Shown here: piece by piece, positions 7,934 to 15,711 of the stretch | Layout: each line of letters starts with the position of its first letter | Numbering within the stretch: position 1 is the first letter of the stretch | Origin: Spongiibacteraceae bacterium UBA5047 | Lineage (GTDB): Bacteria; Pseudomonadota; Gammaproteobacteria; Pseudomonadales; Spongiibacteraceae | NCBI GenBank assembly: GCA_002415025.1 | Contig: DIBR01000011.1 | Location: forward strand, 1-24,801 | Direction of reading: 5' to 3' | Length of the DNA: 24,801 nucleotides | Program-made: the position numbers and the translations under genes | Notes under the pieces: model-generated | Databases searched by the model: none | The model's input: only the letters and a program-made list of their open reading frames with translations | Told to the model about the DNA's origin: nothing

Positions 7934-7991
7934 CCAGATGGCGTCTGCGCCTTAATCAAATAGCATCTACGCCCTAAATAGGGTCTACGCC
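7934..7991 (-). repeat. Degenerate 18-bp tandem copies of the SDR gene tail
   Basis: On the minus strand the SDR gene ends ggcgtagaccctatttag (7974-7991, GVDPI-stop). It is followed at once by ggcgtagatgctatttga (7956-7973, reading GVDAI-stop), with four mismatches. After four bases comes ggcgcagacgccatctgg (7934-7951), a third, more diverged copy without a stop. The first two copies are exactly adjacent. The third copy may be chance similarity. Confidence 0.65.
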
Positions 7992-8822
7992 TTCAATAAA
8001 ACCATCGTACGCTGTTTTGCCATCCAGCGCTTTAACCGGCACACCTTCAGATTTCAGGAGTTCGCCGCTGTAGCAGACACGGCCGGTGACCGTTTTGGGA
8101 TCACATATCGACAGATACAGCGCGGCTTCCGCCATCACCTCAACGCCTTCAATCATATCCCGCTGTGGTGGCAGCATCTTGAGCGCAACCGCTCCCGGTG
8201 TTGCCACCGCGCCAACCGGCGCCATCGCATTCACGGCAATATTGCGATCAAAATATTCGGCAGCCAAACCGGTACTAAAGCGGTCCAGCGCGGCCTTGCT
8301 CATGCCGTAAAGCATCGGGTGATTGTTGAGGTCGTGGTGGGAAAACGGCGGGCCTTCCGGATGCTGGGCCGACGCAGTAGAGATATTCACAATCCAGCCC
8401 TCACCGCGTTCCGCCATCTGGGGAATCAGCCGTTGGCATAGATCAAAGGGAGCGCGAATATTCATATCAAACATGATGTCAAAGCGCTTGCTGGATATTT
8501 TTTCAAAGGGCAGGAAATAATTTGCCGCCGCGTTATTGATCAGGATATCCACACGACCAAAATCCGCCAGTACATCGTTAACCAGTTGTTCGCGGGCGTT
8601 AGCATCGCAGAGGTCGCAAACATAGCTTCTGGCGCTTCCACCGCTGGCATTAACGAGCGCTTCGGTTTCCTTGAGGCTGCCGGGCAGGTGGTCGTGCGCC
8701 TCAAGTGTACGCGCGACCAAAGCCAGTTGCGCGCCTTCGGCGGCAAAACGTTCGGCAATGGCAGCGCCAATGCCGCGGCTGGCGCCGGTAATCAGTACAA
8801 CTCTGTTGTTAAGTTTATTCAT
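7974..8822 (-). CDS. SDR family NAD(P)-dependent oxidoreductase
   Basis: A 282-residue short-chain dehydrogenase/reductase. Visible are the cofactor motif TGASRGIG (12-19), NNAA (96-99), Asn121, catalytic Ser148 in NIS, and the YxxxK pair Tyr172/Lys176. The insertion after Ser148 (EGPPFSHHDL) and the C-terminal SICDPKTVTGRVCYSGELL resemble SDRs annotated in acyl or citronellol/isoprenoid-type breakdown, but that link is tentative. The Arg in TGASRG and the ARTLEAHD stretch after the second strand suggest NADP(H). No clear ribosome-binding site precedes the ATG. The upstream gap holds three REP-like units (8843-8956), and the stop-codon tail is repeated downstream. Confidence 0.92.
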   Translation of the reverse strand: MNKLNNRVVLITGASRGIGAAIAERFAAEGAQLALVARTLEAHDHLPGSLKETEALVNASGGSARSYVCDLCDANAREQLVNDVLADFGRVDILINNAAANYFLPFEKISSKRFDIMFDMNIRAPFDLCQRLIPQMAERGEGWIVNISTASAQHPEGPPFSHHDLNNHPMLYGMSKAALDRFSTGLAAEYFDRNIAVNAMAPVGAVATPGAVALKMLPPQRDMIEGVEVMAEAALYLSICDPKTVTGRVCYSGELLKSEGVPVKALDGKTAYDGFIEGVDPI

Positions 8823-8842
8823 AATCGACTATTAGTCTGCAT

Positions 8843-8956
8843 GTGGGAGCGAGCCCTGCTCGCGAATGGATTGTGATATCGAAGGTTCGCCTGCAGGGCA
8901 GGCTCCTACGCGGGATTTGTAGAAAAGCGGGTGTAGGAGCCTGCCCTGCAGTTGAA
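8843..8956. repeat. Cluster of three Pseudomonas-type REP units in alternating orientation
   Basis: Three copies of a GTRGGAGC...GCGAA-type unit: forward at 8843-8866, inverted at 8886-8909, forward at 8933-8956. The hairpin core is gcgag-ccctg-ctcgc in the first and gcctg-ccctg-caggc in the second: the loop is constant and the stem changes on both sides. The second and third form a perfect 19-bp inverted repeat (8891-8909 with 8933-8951, 23-bp loop). No T-run follows, so this is not a standard terminator. The cluster fills the gap between the DegT-fold gene and the SDR gene. Confidence 0.8.
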
Positions 8957-8964
8957 AAGCTGAC

Positions 8965-10191
8965 CTACGCTGCATGGGTCCGTTGCATTGCAATCCACTC
9001 CTCCAGCACCTCGTAAAGATAAGCACAATCATCTTCCGTCATGGTCGGATGGCAGGGCAACATCAAACCATATTGCATTACCTGATCGGCCGCGGGCATA
9101 CCTTCGGCGGGTGCCCGGTGTTCAACGCCCTTCATCATTGGCTGGCGCACCGCATTGCCGGAGAAAATAACGCGGGTAAAAATGCCGTTGTCTTCCAGAT
9201 ACACCTGCAGGGAGCGGCGACTCCAGCCCAGCTCGGCCCGCAGTTGAACGGGATAGCAAATCCAGGTTGTGACCACGCCATCGAGAATGCGCGGCGTGAT
9301 AAAGATGTCACTGTGTTTTTCCAGAAACTCGGTGTGGCGATTAAAAATGCGCGTGCGCAGCTCGCTGAAATAGTCGAGTTTGTTGACCTGCTCGATACCA
9401 AAGGCGGCACCCGCTTCATTGGGAATAAAACCGTAGGCAATGTCTTCAAAGATAAACATGCCGTCGTATTCAACGCCATCGACATCTTCAAGAAAACGTC
9501 CATCGCTTTCATTGGCCTTGGTGCCGTACATGTATTTTTCAGACGAACGACCCCAGGCCCGCAGGGATAGCCCACGATCAAGCAGGCTCGCATCGTTGAA
9601 GCACACCATGCCGCCGTTACCCAGGCAGGTGATGATGTGGAAAATCGAAAAGCTGGTAACAGAAATATCAGCGCGGGTGCCCGAAGCCTTGCCGCGAAAG
9701 CTGCCACCCAGGGTGTCGCAGCTGTCTTCTATCAACACGATATTGTGCTTGTCTGCCAGCGCGCGCAGTTGGTCCCAGTCGGGCATGCCGCCGACCAGAT
9801 TGGGAATCAACATGGCTCGGGTTTTGTCGCTGATCATGCTTTCGATCTTGCTGATATCAACCTGATAGGTGTCGGCTTCCACATCGACAAAGACAGGAAT
9901 GTAGCCCGCGCAAACGATGCTGGATATATCGGTACCAAAGGTCAGGGTCGGGGTAATCACTTCACTGCCCTTGGGGAAGTTAAGCATACGCATGGTCAGC
10001 AGCAAGGCAGAGCTGCCGGAATTCACCATGATCCCGTGCTTGTGGCCCATCAGTTCGGCAACGCGGTTCTCAAAGGTGACAACCTTTTCGCCGATGGCCA
10101 TGCCGTTTTTCATCACGTCAACAACGGCGTCAATTTCCTTCTGATCGAGCATAGCGCCGCCATAACGAATTTCGCGTTTGATTGCAGGCAT
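8965..10191 (-). CDS. DegT/RfbH-like PLP-fold protein with His at the lysine position
   Basis: A 408-residue fold-type-I PLP protein of the DegT/DnrJ/EryC1/StrS family (sugar aminotransferases and 3-dehydratases). Visible are IRYGGAMLDQKEIDAVVDV, NSGSSALLL (57-65, phosphate binding), EDSCDTLGG (155-163, with the Asp that contacts the pyridine N), and SFSIFHIITCLGNGG (180-194). In the family pattern SFxxxK the Schiff-base Lys falls at His185. That exchange is the mark of the dehydratase branch (RfbH/E1, ColD), which removes the 3-hydroxyl of a keto-sugar. The RfbH iron-sulphur cysteines after WGR (DCWC type) are absent; the sequence here is WGRSSEK. So it is more likely a Fe-S-free His-type dehydratase or a relative than an aminotransferase. 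AAAGGAG precedes the ATG by about 6 bp. No nucleotide-sugar genes adjoin it, so the substrate is unknown. Confidence 0.85.
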   Translation of the reverse strand: MPAIKREIRYGGAMLDQKEIDAVVDVMKNGMAIGEKVVTFENRVAELMGHKHGIMVNSGSSALLLTMRMLNFPKGSEVITPTLTFGTDISSIVCAGYIPVFVDVEADTYQVDISKIESMISDKTRAMLIPNLVGGMPDWDQLRALADKHNIVLIEDSCDTLGGSFRGKASGTRADISVTSFSIFHIITCLGNGGMVCFNDASLLDRGLSLRAWGRSSEKYMYGTKANESDGRFLEDVDGVEYDGMFIFEDIAYGFIPNEAGAAFGIEQVNKLDYFSELRTRIFNRHTEFLEKHSDIFITPRILDGVVTTWICYPVQLRAELGWSRRSLQVYLEDNGIFTRVIFSGNAVRQPMMKGVEHRAPAEGMPAADQVMQYGLMLPCHPTMTEDDCAYLYEVLEEWIAMQRTHAA

Positions 10192-10266
10192 GGGTGTCTC
10201 CTTTGTCTGTGGTCTGATTACGTACCGTTATCGCAGACAACACAGGTTCGGCGTATTACGACTCGT

Positions 10267-11109
10267 TTATGTTTCATCGCCAGCAATGAACTGCGCAGGC
10301 GCTTTGCCCTCAAGAAAGTTGGCGATGGCGTGTTTGGCAATGGCAGACACCGCCTGCTCCCTGGGCAAACTGTGCAGCAAGGCCTGGTTGTCGCGGTTGT
10401 GCATGCCGCAAATGTGACTGGGCTCCTTGCCCAACGCGGCCATGGCTTCGCTAACGACCTCCTCCGGTGTTTGGTAAACGCTGTGCTGACCTTCGCCGCG
10501 CTCTACCGCTGCAGCCACCCCCGGCGACAAGGTCATGCCCGCGATACAGGCCAGCACATCCACATGATAGGGTTTGAATTCGTACCACAAGGACTCGGCC
10601 AGAATAATGCTATAGGCCTTGGTGGCCGCATAATGCGAATAGTAAGGCGAACCCTGCAGGCCGGAACCGGAACTCATCAGCACGATGCCCCCGCGCTCGC
10701 GGGCCAACATGGGTCTGGCAAAGTGATAGAGCAGCGCCAGTGGCGACAGCATATTGACCTGCGCTTTATCAAGCTCGTAGTCCAGACCGCTGTCGGGCTT
10801 GTAGAACGGCCCCACGTCGGCCAGCGCCGCGTTGTACACCAGCAAGCCGACTTCGCGCCCGGCAACGGCGTCGATAACGATATCCAGGATCGCGCGATTG
10901 GCAAGATCGGCGTGCACGGCAAGGCAGGTAACACCATGGTCGGCCTCCAGTGCGCGGCACCGCTGCTGCAACTTTTCCCGCTCGCGGTCGACAATCACAA
11001 GGTCGAGCCCCCGCTCAGCAATATAGCTGGCGTAGGCGCTACCGATACCGTCAGCACCACCGGCGACCAGCGCCCAGGGGCCGTACTTGTCTTTAAATGC
11101 TGCTGTCAT
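10267..11109 (-). CDS. SDR family oxidoreductase, variant motifs
   Basis: A 280-residue short-chain dehydrogenase. It has the glycine motif AGGADGIG (16-23), VDRE at the end of the second strand (Asp41, favouring NAD), YNAA at 92-95 in place of the usual NNAG, Asn119, catalytic Ser146/147 in MSSGSG, and the Tyr160/Lys164 pair in YAATK. The C-terminal part (PREQAVSAIAKHAI and after) is family-like but not diagnostic. GAGG lies close to the ATG. The gene is divergent from the hydrolase at 11209, with a 99-bp gap in which I see no clear promoter. It lies 75 bp upstream of the DegT-fold gene on the same strand. Confidence 0.9.
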   Translation of the reverse strand: MTAAFKDKYGPWALVAGGADGIGSAYASYIAERGLDLVIVDREREKLQQRCRALEADHGVTCLAVHADLANRAILDIVIDAVAGREVGLLVYNAALADVGPFYKPDSGLDYELDKAQVNMLSPLALLYHFARPMLARERGGIVLMSSGSGLQGSPYYSHYAATKAYSIILAESLWYEFKPYHVDVLACIAGMTLSPGVAAAVERGEGQHSVYQTPEEVVSEAMAALGKEPSHICGMHNRDNQALLHSLPREQAVSAIAKHAIANFLEGKAPAQFIAGDET

Positions 11110-11208
11110 AAACCTCGACTCTTGTATTAACGTCCGGGTGGTTTAGCTTGAGACCCGACCCGATTCTGTGCCATCGTTTAGCCACATCAGACACGTCGAA
11201 CAATCATA

Positions 11209-12105
11209 ATGCCGAATCTGAGTGAAGCCTATATTGCATTGCGCAATGCCCTGAAACCCGGCCTGGCCAACCCGGCTGACCCGGTGGAACTTGTGCGCGA
11301 AAAAATGCATGCCGTTCATCCCACCGACTACCCCGATGATGTTTCGGTAGAATATTTTGAGTGGCATAAGGTCGCTGTTGCCAGTGTACAAACACCGGAA
11401 GTCGACAGTCGTGACAGCGCGGTAATGATGGTGCACGGCGGTGCCTTCGTGTCGACCGGCATCGCTCACTATATTCCCTACGCCGCCAGTCTGGCGCGCC
11501 TGTTTCGACGCCCGGTTTTTATTTTTGAATATCGGCTGGCGCCGGAGCACCCCTTTCCTGCGGCTCTTGAAGACAGTCTCAAGATCTACCGCCAGCTTAC
11601 CGACATCTACGATGCCGACAACCTAGCCGTGATTGGCGACTCCTGTGGCGGTGGTATTGCTCTGGCCATGTTGTGTCGGCTGCGCGACAACAGCGAACCG
11701 CTGCCCGCCGCCTATGCCGGTCTCTCACCCTGGTTCGATCTATTAATGACCGGCGAAGCCGCCCAGGATGCCAGCACCACTGACCCTTTTGTCAATGCCG
11801 AATGGATTCGCCAGCGCGGCCTCAACTATGCAGGCACCGAGTCACCCGAGCACCCCGCCATTTCCCCACTGTATGCCGACTTGTCCGGTTTGCCTCCCCT
11901 GTTTCTCGGCACCGGTACGGAGGACATTACCCGTGACGATTCCAGACGTGTGGCCGAGCGCGCGACGGCTGCCGGCACGTCAGTGGAACTGGATGTCGCA
12001 CCACATATGATTCACGGTTATCACGGCCTCAGCGCCATGGCGCCGGAATGCGAAGATGGCTGTCGCCGGATAGCCGACTTTCTGAACCAGCATCTAAACA
12101 GATAG
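11209..12105 (+). CDS. HSL-family alpha/beta hydrolase (esterase)
   Basis: A 298-residue carboxylester hydrolase of the hormone-sensitive lipase group. The oxyanion motif MVHGGAF has HGG at 76-78, followed by EYRLAPEHPFPAALED (108-122), typical of the group. The nucleophile Ser145 lies in GDSCGGG, the acid is probably Asp239 in TGTEDITRDD, and the base is His269 in MIHGYHG. No signal peptide is present, so it should be cytoplasmic. The crotonase begins 16 bp after the stop, suggesting a joint transcript and a role in opening an ester or lactone before beta-oxidation-type steps. No strong ribosome-binding site is seen before the ATG. Confidence 0.92.
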   Translation: MPNLSEAYIALRNALKPGLANPADPVELVREKMHAVHPTDYPDDVSVEYFEWHKVAVASVQTPEVDSRDSAVMMVHGGAFVSTGIAHYIPYAASLARLFRRPVFIFEYRLAPEHPFPAALEDSLKIYRQLTDIYDADNLAVIGDSCGGGIALAMLCRLRDNSEPLPAAYAGLSPWFDLLMTGEAAQDASTTDPFVNAEWIRQRGLNYAGTESPEHPAISPLYADLSGLPPLFLGTGTEDITRDDSRRVAERATAAGTSVELDVAPHMIHGYHGLSAMAPECEDGCRRIADFLNQHLNR

Positions 12106-12121
12106 CAACAGGACTACGCCC

Positions 12122-12883
12122 ATGACTGTATCGGTAGAAACGCGCGGCGAGGTCGCCATCTTTACCCTGCAACGCCCCGAGTTTCGCAACGCGATCAACA
12201 CCGAAACCGGCATTCAACTACGCCAGGCCGTACTCGACTTTGAAGCCGACGACACACTGAAGGTGGCCATTCTGACCGGCGCTGGCGGTCACTTTTGTGC
12301 CGGTGCCGATTTAAAGGCGCTGGACAAAGACGTGAGCTGGAACCCGGACTTTCGTCACGGCCCGCTGGGACCCACCTGGCATACGCCGTCCAAGCCGGTG
12401 ATCGCAGCCGTAGAGGGTTACGCCGTGGCGGGCGGGCTGGAACTGGCGCTGTGGTGCGACTTGCGGGTGGCCGCCGACAGCGCCGTATTCGGCGTATTTT
12501 GCCGGCGCTGGGGCGTGCCACTCATCGACGGCGGCACGGTGCGGCTGCCACGTTTGATTGGCGAAAGCCGAGCCATGGATATGATTCTGACCGGTCGCGC
12601 GGTCGATGCCGATGAAGCCTTTGCTATCGGGCTGGCCAACCGTCGCTGCGCCGACGGCGCAGCGCTGCAAACGGCACTGGAGCTGGCCGCAACCATAGCC
12701 GCTCACCCGCAGCCCTGCATGCTGTCTGATCGTAACTGCGTGTATGCTGCGGCGGGTAACGACTTCGGCACCGCCATGAAGGTTGAAGGAGAGCTGGGCT
12801 GGGCCTATCTGCAATCGCGAGGGTTTGCGGAGGGCGTTGCCCGTTTTGTAGGCGGTGCGGGCCGACACGGCGAAGGGAGTTAG
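12122..12883 (+). CDS. Crotonase-fold protein (enoyl-CoA hydratase/isomerase family)
   Basis: A 253-residue crotonase-superfamily protein acting on CoA thioesters. The oxyanion-hole segments are clear: AGGHFCAGADLKAL (54-67) and AAVEGYAVAGGLELAL (95-110). Of the two hydratase glutamates, Glu107 in GGLE (rat Glu144) is kept, but the place of rat Glu164 (FGQPE) is FGVFC, so Cys127. The following RRWGVPLIDGGT (128-139) is typical of a common bacterial subgroup. With one glutamate missing, a plain hydratase is doubtful; isomerase, thioesterase-like or another crotonase chemistry is equally possible. AGGAC lies 6-7 bp before the ATG. It follows the esterase by 16 bp and is followed almost directly by mltF. 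Confidence 0.9.
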   Translation: MTVSVETRGEVAIFTLQRPEFRNAINTETGIQLRQAVLDFEADDTLKVAILTGAGGHFCAGADLKALDKDVSWNPDFRHGPLGPTWHTPSKPVIAAVEGYAVAGGLELALWCDLRVAADSAVFGVFCRRWGVPLIDGGTVRLPRLIGESRAMDMILTGRAVDADEAFAIGLANRRCADGAALQTALELAATIAAHPQPCMLSDRNCVYAAAGNDFGTAMKVEGELGWAYLQSRGFAEGVARFVGGAGRHGEGS

Positions 12884-12884
12884 G

Positions 12885-14225
12885 GTGCTGCTGCCGCTAC
12901 GCTACTTCGCCCTTGCGTTGCTGTGCGGCCTGATACTGGCTTGCGGCAACGAATCAGCCGACGATTCGTCGCAACCCGCCTTGCGCGTTGTCACCCGTAA
13001 TGCGCCCACGACCTACTATATCGATAAAGACAAGCAACCGGCCGGGCCGGAATACGACCTTGTTATGGCCTTTGCCGCCAACCAGAATCGCCAGGTCACC
13101 TTTATCCTCGAAGATACCGTGGCGGGCGTTTTGCAAACCCTCGCCGACGGCAAGGCCGACATCGCCGCAGCCGGGCTCGGCCTGACCGACGAGCGGCAAT
13201 CGCGTTTTCTTTTCACCCGCAGCTACCGCAAGGGTAAACAGCAACTGGTCTGTCGTCGCGGCGCAAAGAAAGCCCGCTCCATTGGCCAACTTCAGGATAT
13301 CTCGCTGGAAGTGATTGCCGACAGCACCTATATCGCCCGGCTCGAAAAGCTGAAATTGGACTATCCCGAACTGAAATGGACAGTCAACTACAACGAGGAC
13401 ACCGAGCAATTACTGCAGAAGGTCTGGCGCAAGCGACTCGACTGCACCATCGCCGATTCCAATATCGTTGCGGTCAACCGGCGTTACCTGCCCGAACTGC
13501 TGGTGATGTTTGATATTCAGAAAGACGGCGCGCTGGCATGGGCGTTGCCCAAAGACGCTACCGGGCTGAAACGGGCCTTCGACCGTTGGCTGGCAAGCGG
13601 CGACGGCCAGAGCACGCTGCGCACTATCGAGCAACGCTATTACAGCTATATAGACAAATTTGATTACGTTGACACCCGCGCGCTGGTACGCCGTATCGAA
13701 CAGCGCCTGCCAAAGTACCGCAAACTGTTTGAACAGGCTGGCGCCAAACACGGAATCGACCCCCCCCTGCTGATGGCACAGTCCTATCAGGAATCGCACT
13801 GGAAGCCAAAGGCTGCCAGCCCGACAGGGGTGAAAGGCATCATGATGTTAACGCGCAATACGGCCAAATCCCTAGGCGTGAAAAACCGGCTTGATCCCAA
13901 AGAAGCGATCCCCGCCGGCGCTGCCTACCTCGCCAAAATGCGCTCGCGCTTCAAGGACACCATCCCCGAACCCGATAGAAGCTATCTCGCGCTGGCAGCC
14001 TACAATATCGGGCGCGCCCATATGCACGATGCGCAGACTCTCGCCCGCCAATTGGGCAAAAACCCCCACCGCTGGCAGGATATGGAGAGCGTACTGCCGC
14101 TGTTGTCAGACAAGCGCTACTACAAAAAACTGAAGTACGGCTACGCACGCGGCATTGAGCCGGTGCGCTACGTACAGCGCATTCGCAACTATCAGAATAT
14201 TATTGAACAGAAGCTGGGAAAATAG
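12885..14225 (+). CDS. mltF: Membrane-bound lytic murein transglycosylase F
   Basis: Cleaves the MurNAc-GlcNAc bond of peptidoglycan with formation of the 1,6-anhydro end, at the periplasmic face of the outer membrane. The GTG at 12885 is chosen: AAGGGAG lies about 5 bp upstream and the resulting 446-residue protein starts with a lipoprotein signal ending in LILAC (Cys20). An ATG at 12855 inside the crotonase gene would add ten residues before the signal. Residues about 32-255 form a periplasmic amino-acid-binding (SBP_bac_3) domain (ALRVVTRNAPTTYY, GKADIAAAGLGLT). Residues about 285-446 form the lysozyme-like SLT domain with catalytic Glu303 in QSYQESHW and the pattern GVKGIMMLT and ALAAYNIG. 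This two-domain order is specific for MltF. It lies one base after the crotonase stop but is functionally unrelated. Confidence 0.94.
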   Translation: MLLPLRYFALALLCGLILACGNESADDSSQPALRVVTRNAPTTYYIDKDKQPAGPEYDLVMAFAANQNRQVTFILEDTVAGVLQTLADGKADIAAAGLGLTDERQSRFLFTRSYRKGKQQLVCRRGAKKARSIGQLQDISLEVIADSTYIARLEKLKLDYPELKWTVNYNEDTEQLLQKVWRKRLDCTIADSNIVAVNRRYLPELLVMFDIQKDGALAWALPKDATGLKRAFDRWLASGDGQSTLRTIEQRYYSYIDKFDYVDTRALVRRIEQRLPKYRKLFEQAGAKHGIDPPLLMAQSYQESHWKPKAASPTGVKGIMMLTRNTAKSLGVKNRLDPKEAIPAGAAYLAKMRSRFKDTIPEPDRSYLALAAYNIGRAHMHDAQTLARQLGKNPHRWQDMESVLPLLSDKRYYKKLKYGYARGIEPVRYVQRIRNYQNIIEQKLGK

Positions 14226-14264
14226 CGCTAGCCTGCCGTGCAGAATACCGCTTGCCCCTTCAAT

Positions 14265-14903
14265 CTATTGGGGATAGCACACGCCTGTGCCACCCAGGCC
14301 ACAGTAGCCGCCTGGATTTTTCGCCAGATATTGCTGGTGGTAATCCTCTGCAAAATAGAAGGTCGGGGCAGCTTTGACTTCAGTCGTGATGGCTGGCTGC
14401 CCCGCTGATTTAAGCGCAGATTGATAGGCGTCGAGAGAGGCCTTCGCCTGCACCTGCTGCTCGTCGCCGTAGGTGTAAACTCCCGAGCGGTACTGGGTGC
14501 CAACATCATTGCCCTGACGCATGCCCTGGGTGGGATTGTGCCCCTCCCAAAAACTGCGCAGCAGGTCTTCGTAGGAGATACGCGCCGGGTCGAACACCAC
14601 ACGTACCACCTCGTTGTGCCCGGTCATACCGGAACACACTTCCTGATAGCTTGGGTTGGGCGTGCTGCCTGCCGCGTAACCCACGGCGGTGCTCACCACT
14701 CCCGGCAACTGCCAGAAGCGCTTTTCAGCGCCCCAGAAGCAGCCCATACCAAACATCGCCATTTGCAGAGGCTGTTCAAAAGGCCCTTCCAGCGAGGCAT
14801 CCAGAACATAGTGCTTCTTTGCCACCGGCATGGATTCAGCTCTGCCGGGCAGGGCGTGCGCCGCATCCGGAGTGATTTTGGGCTTTCCACCGAACAGGCT
14901 CAT
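14265..14903 (-). CDS. msrA: Peptide-methionine (S)-S-oxide reductase
   Basis: Reduces the S-epimer of methionine sulfoxide in proteins. The ATG at 14903 (AAGGAG close upstream) gives 212 residues, the usual size of the E. coli-type enzyme. A longer reading from 14981 runs through the preceding gene and is rejected. The catalytic Cys55 lies in FGMGCFWGAE; further family marks are VGYAAGSTPNPSY, HNEVVRVVFDP, HNPTQGMRQGNDVGTQYRSG and the C-terminal recycling cysteines 201 and 209 (YCGLGG, VCYPQ). The gene starts 10 bp after the methyltransferase stop, so they form a short operon. It is convergent with mltF across 39 bp, where I see no hairpin. Confidence 0.97.
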   Translation of the reverse strand: MSLFGGKPKITPDAAHALPGRAESMPVAKKHYVLDASLEGPFEQPLQMAMFGMGCFWGAEKRFWQLPGVVSTAVGYAAGSTPNPSYQEVCSGMTGHNEVVRVVFDPARISYEDLLRSFWEGHNPTQGMRQGNDVGTQYRSGVYTYGDEQQVQAKASLDAYQSALKSAGQPAITTEVKAAPTFYFAEDYHQQYLAKNPGGYCGLGGTGVCYPQ

Positions 14904-14913
14904 TGCCTTCTCC

Positions 14914-15576
14914 TTACAATTTGCGGGCCAGCAACAGGCCATCGCCAATGGGTACCAGTGAACACTCAACGCGTGTGTCACTTCCTATGAGTTTATTGAC
15001 CTCGCGAATCGCGGAAGTTTCCTCATCGACCTGATAAACATCCGCTACCCGCCCATCCCACAGCGCATTGTCTATGGCGATAACTCCACCCGGGCGAAGC
15101 AGGGCTAAACACTGTTCATAATAGCTGCTATAACTTTCTTTATCGGCATCGATAAAGGCGAAATCATAGTCTTCCGCACCACCGCCGGCCAGCAGCTCGT
15201 CCAGCGTCTCGCTCGCCGGCGCCAGTCTCAAATCAATTTTGCTATTCATACCCGCACGCTGCCAGTAAGGCTGAGCAATGGCGGTGTACTCTTCACTGAT
15301 ATCGCAGGCCACCAGATGCCCGTCTTCCGGCAGCGCCATGGCAATCGCCAATGCGCTATAGCCGGTAAACACACCAACTTCGATAGCGCGACGCGCACCC
15401 AGCATGGCCAGCAACAGTTGCATAAACTGCGCCTGCTCCGGCGCAATCTGCATCCGGGCCATCGGCAACGCCATCGTTTCCAGCCGTAGTTCGGTCATCA
15501 GGGGATGCTCCCTGACCGTGTTTTGCATCAGATATTGGTGTTCCTGATCGCTCAAGCCGTAGCTCTTGTTTGACAT
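14914..15576 (-). CDS. SAM-dependent O-methyltransferase (CCoAOMT-like)
   Basis: A 220-residue class I methyltransferase of the O-methyltransferase_3 family (caffeoyl-CoA/catechol-type). SAM-binding motif I is EVGVFTGYSAL (66-76), then ACDIS (90-94), the metal and substrate site FIDADK (141-146) and DNALWDG (169-175); the acidic residues Asp143 and Asp169/Asn170 match the divalent-metal site of the family. The start at 15576 gives the typical MSNKSYGLSDQEHQYL opening; the extended reading from 15627 is not needed. Substrate unknown: bacterial relatives methylate catechols or other small phenols. It lies upstream of msrA and divergent from speD. Confidence 0.92.
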   Translation of the reverse strand: MSNKSYGLSDQEHQYLMQNTVREHPLMTELRLETMALPMARMQIAPEQAQFMQLLLAMLGARRAIEVGVFTGYSALAIAMALPEDGHLVACDISEEYTAIAQPYWQRAGMNSKIDLRLAPASETLDELLAGGGAEDYDFAFIDADKESYSSYYEQCLALLRPGGVIAIDNALWDGRVADVYQVDEETSAIREVNKLIGSDTRVECSLVPIGDGLLLARKL

Positions 15577-15644
15577 ACCGACGTCCTCTCTAGCTGCCCT
15601 GAATCCCGAGCCTTTCAACACTACCAAAAAACACTATAAGGTTA

Positions 15645-15672
15645 TTGCTATTTCTGCAGAAACCGGTATAAA
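15645..15672 (+). promoter_or_regulatory. Putative sigma70 promoter of speD-speE
   Basis: TTGCTA (15645-15650) and TATAAA (15667-15672) with a 16-bp spacer lie 40 bp before the speD start, within the divergent gap between the methyltransferase and speD. Both boxes match four or more of six consensus positions. Prediction only. Confidence 0.5.
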
Positions 15673-15711
15673 TGGCGCCTCCTTGCCACCTCCATGGGGG
15701 ACTTATGCTAA

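Noticed and set aside
8891..8951. Rho-independent terminator
   Set aside because: The 19-bp stem is perfect but has a 23-base loop and no T-run on either strand; its sequence is that of two REP units.
9637..11130. A 497-codon plus-strand open frame
   Set aside because: It lies antisense to the DegT-fold and SDR genes, both with clear family motifs. Its translation is His/Gln/Gly-rich with no domain, typical for the antisense of GC-rich coding DNA.
14226..14264. Terminator between mltF and msrA
   Set aside because: The convergent 39-bp gap shows no stem of useful length.
14904..14981. Longer MsrA start
   Set aside because: The added residues come from the overlapping methyltransferase end; a good ribosome-binding site precedes 14903.
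14421..14990. A 189-codon plus-strand open frame
   Set aside because: Antisense to msrA and the end of the methyltransferase; the translation has no family features.
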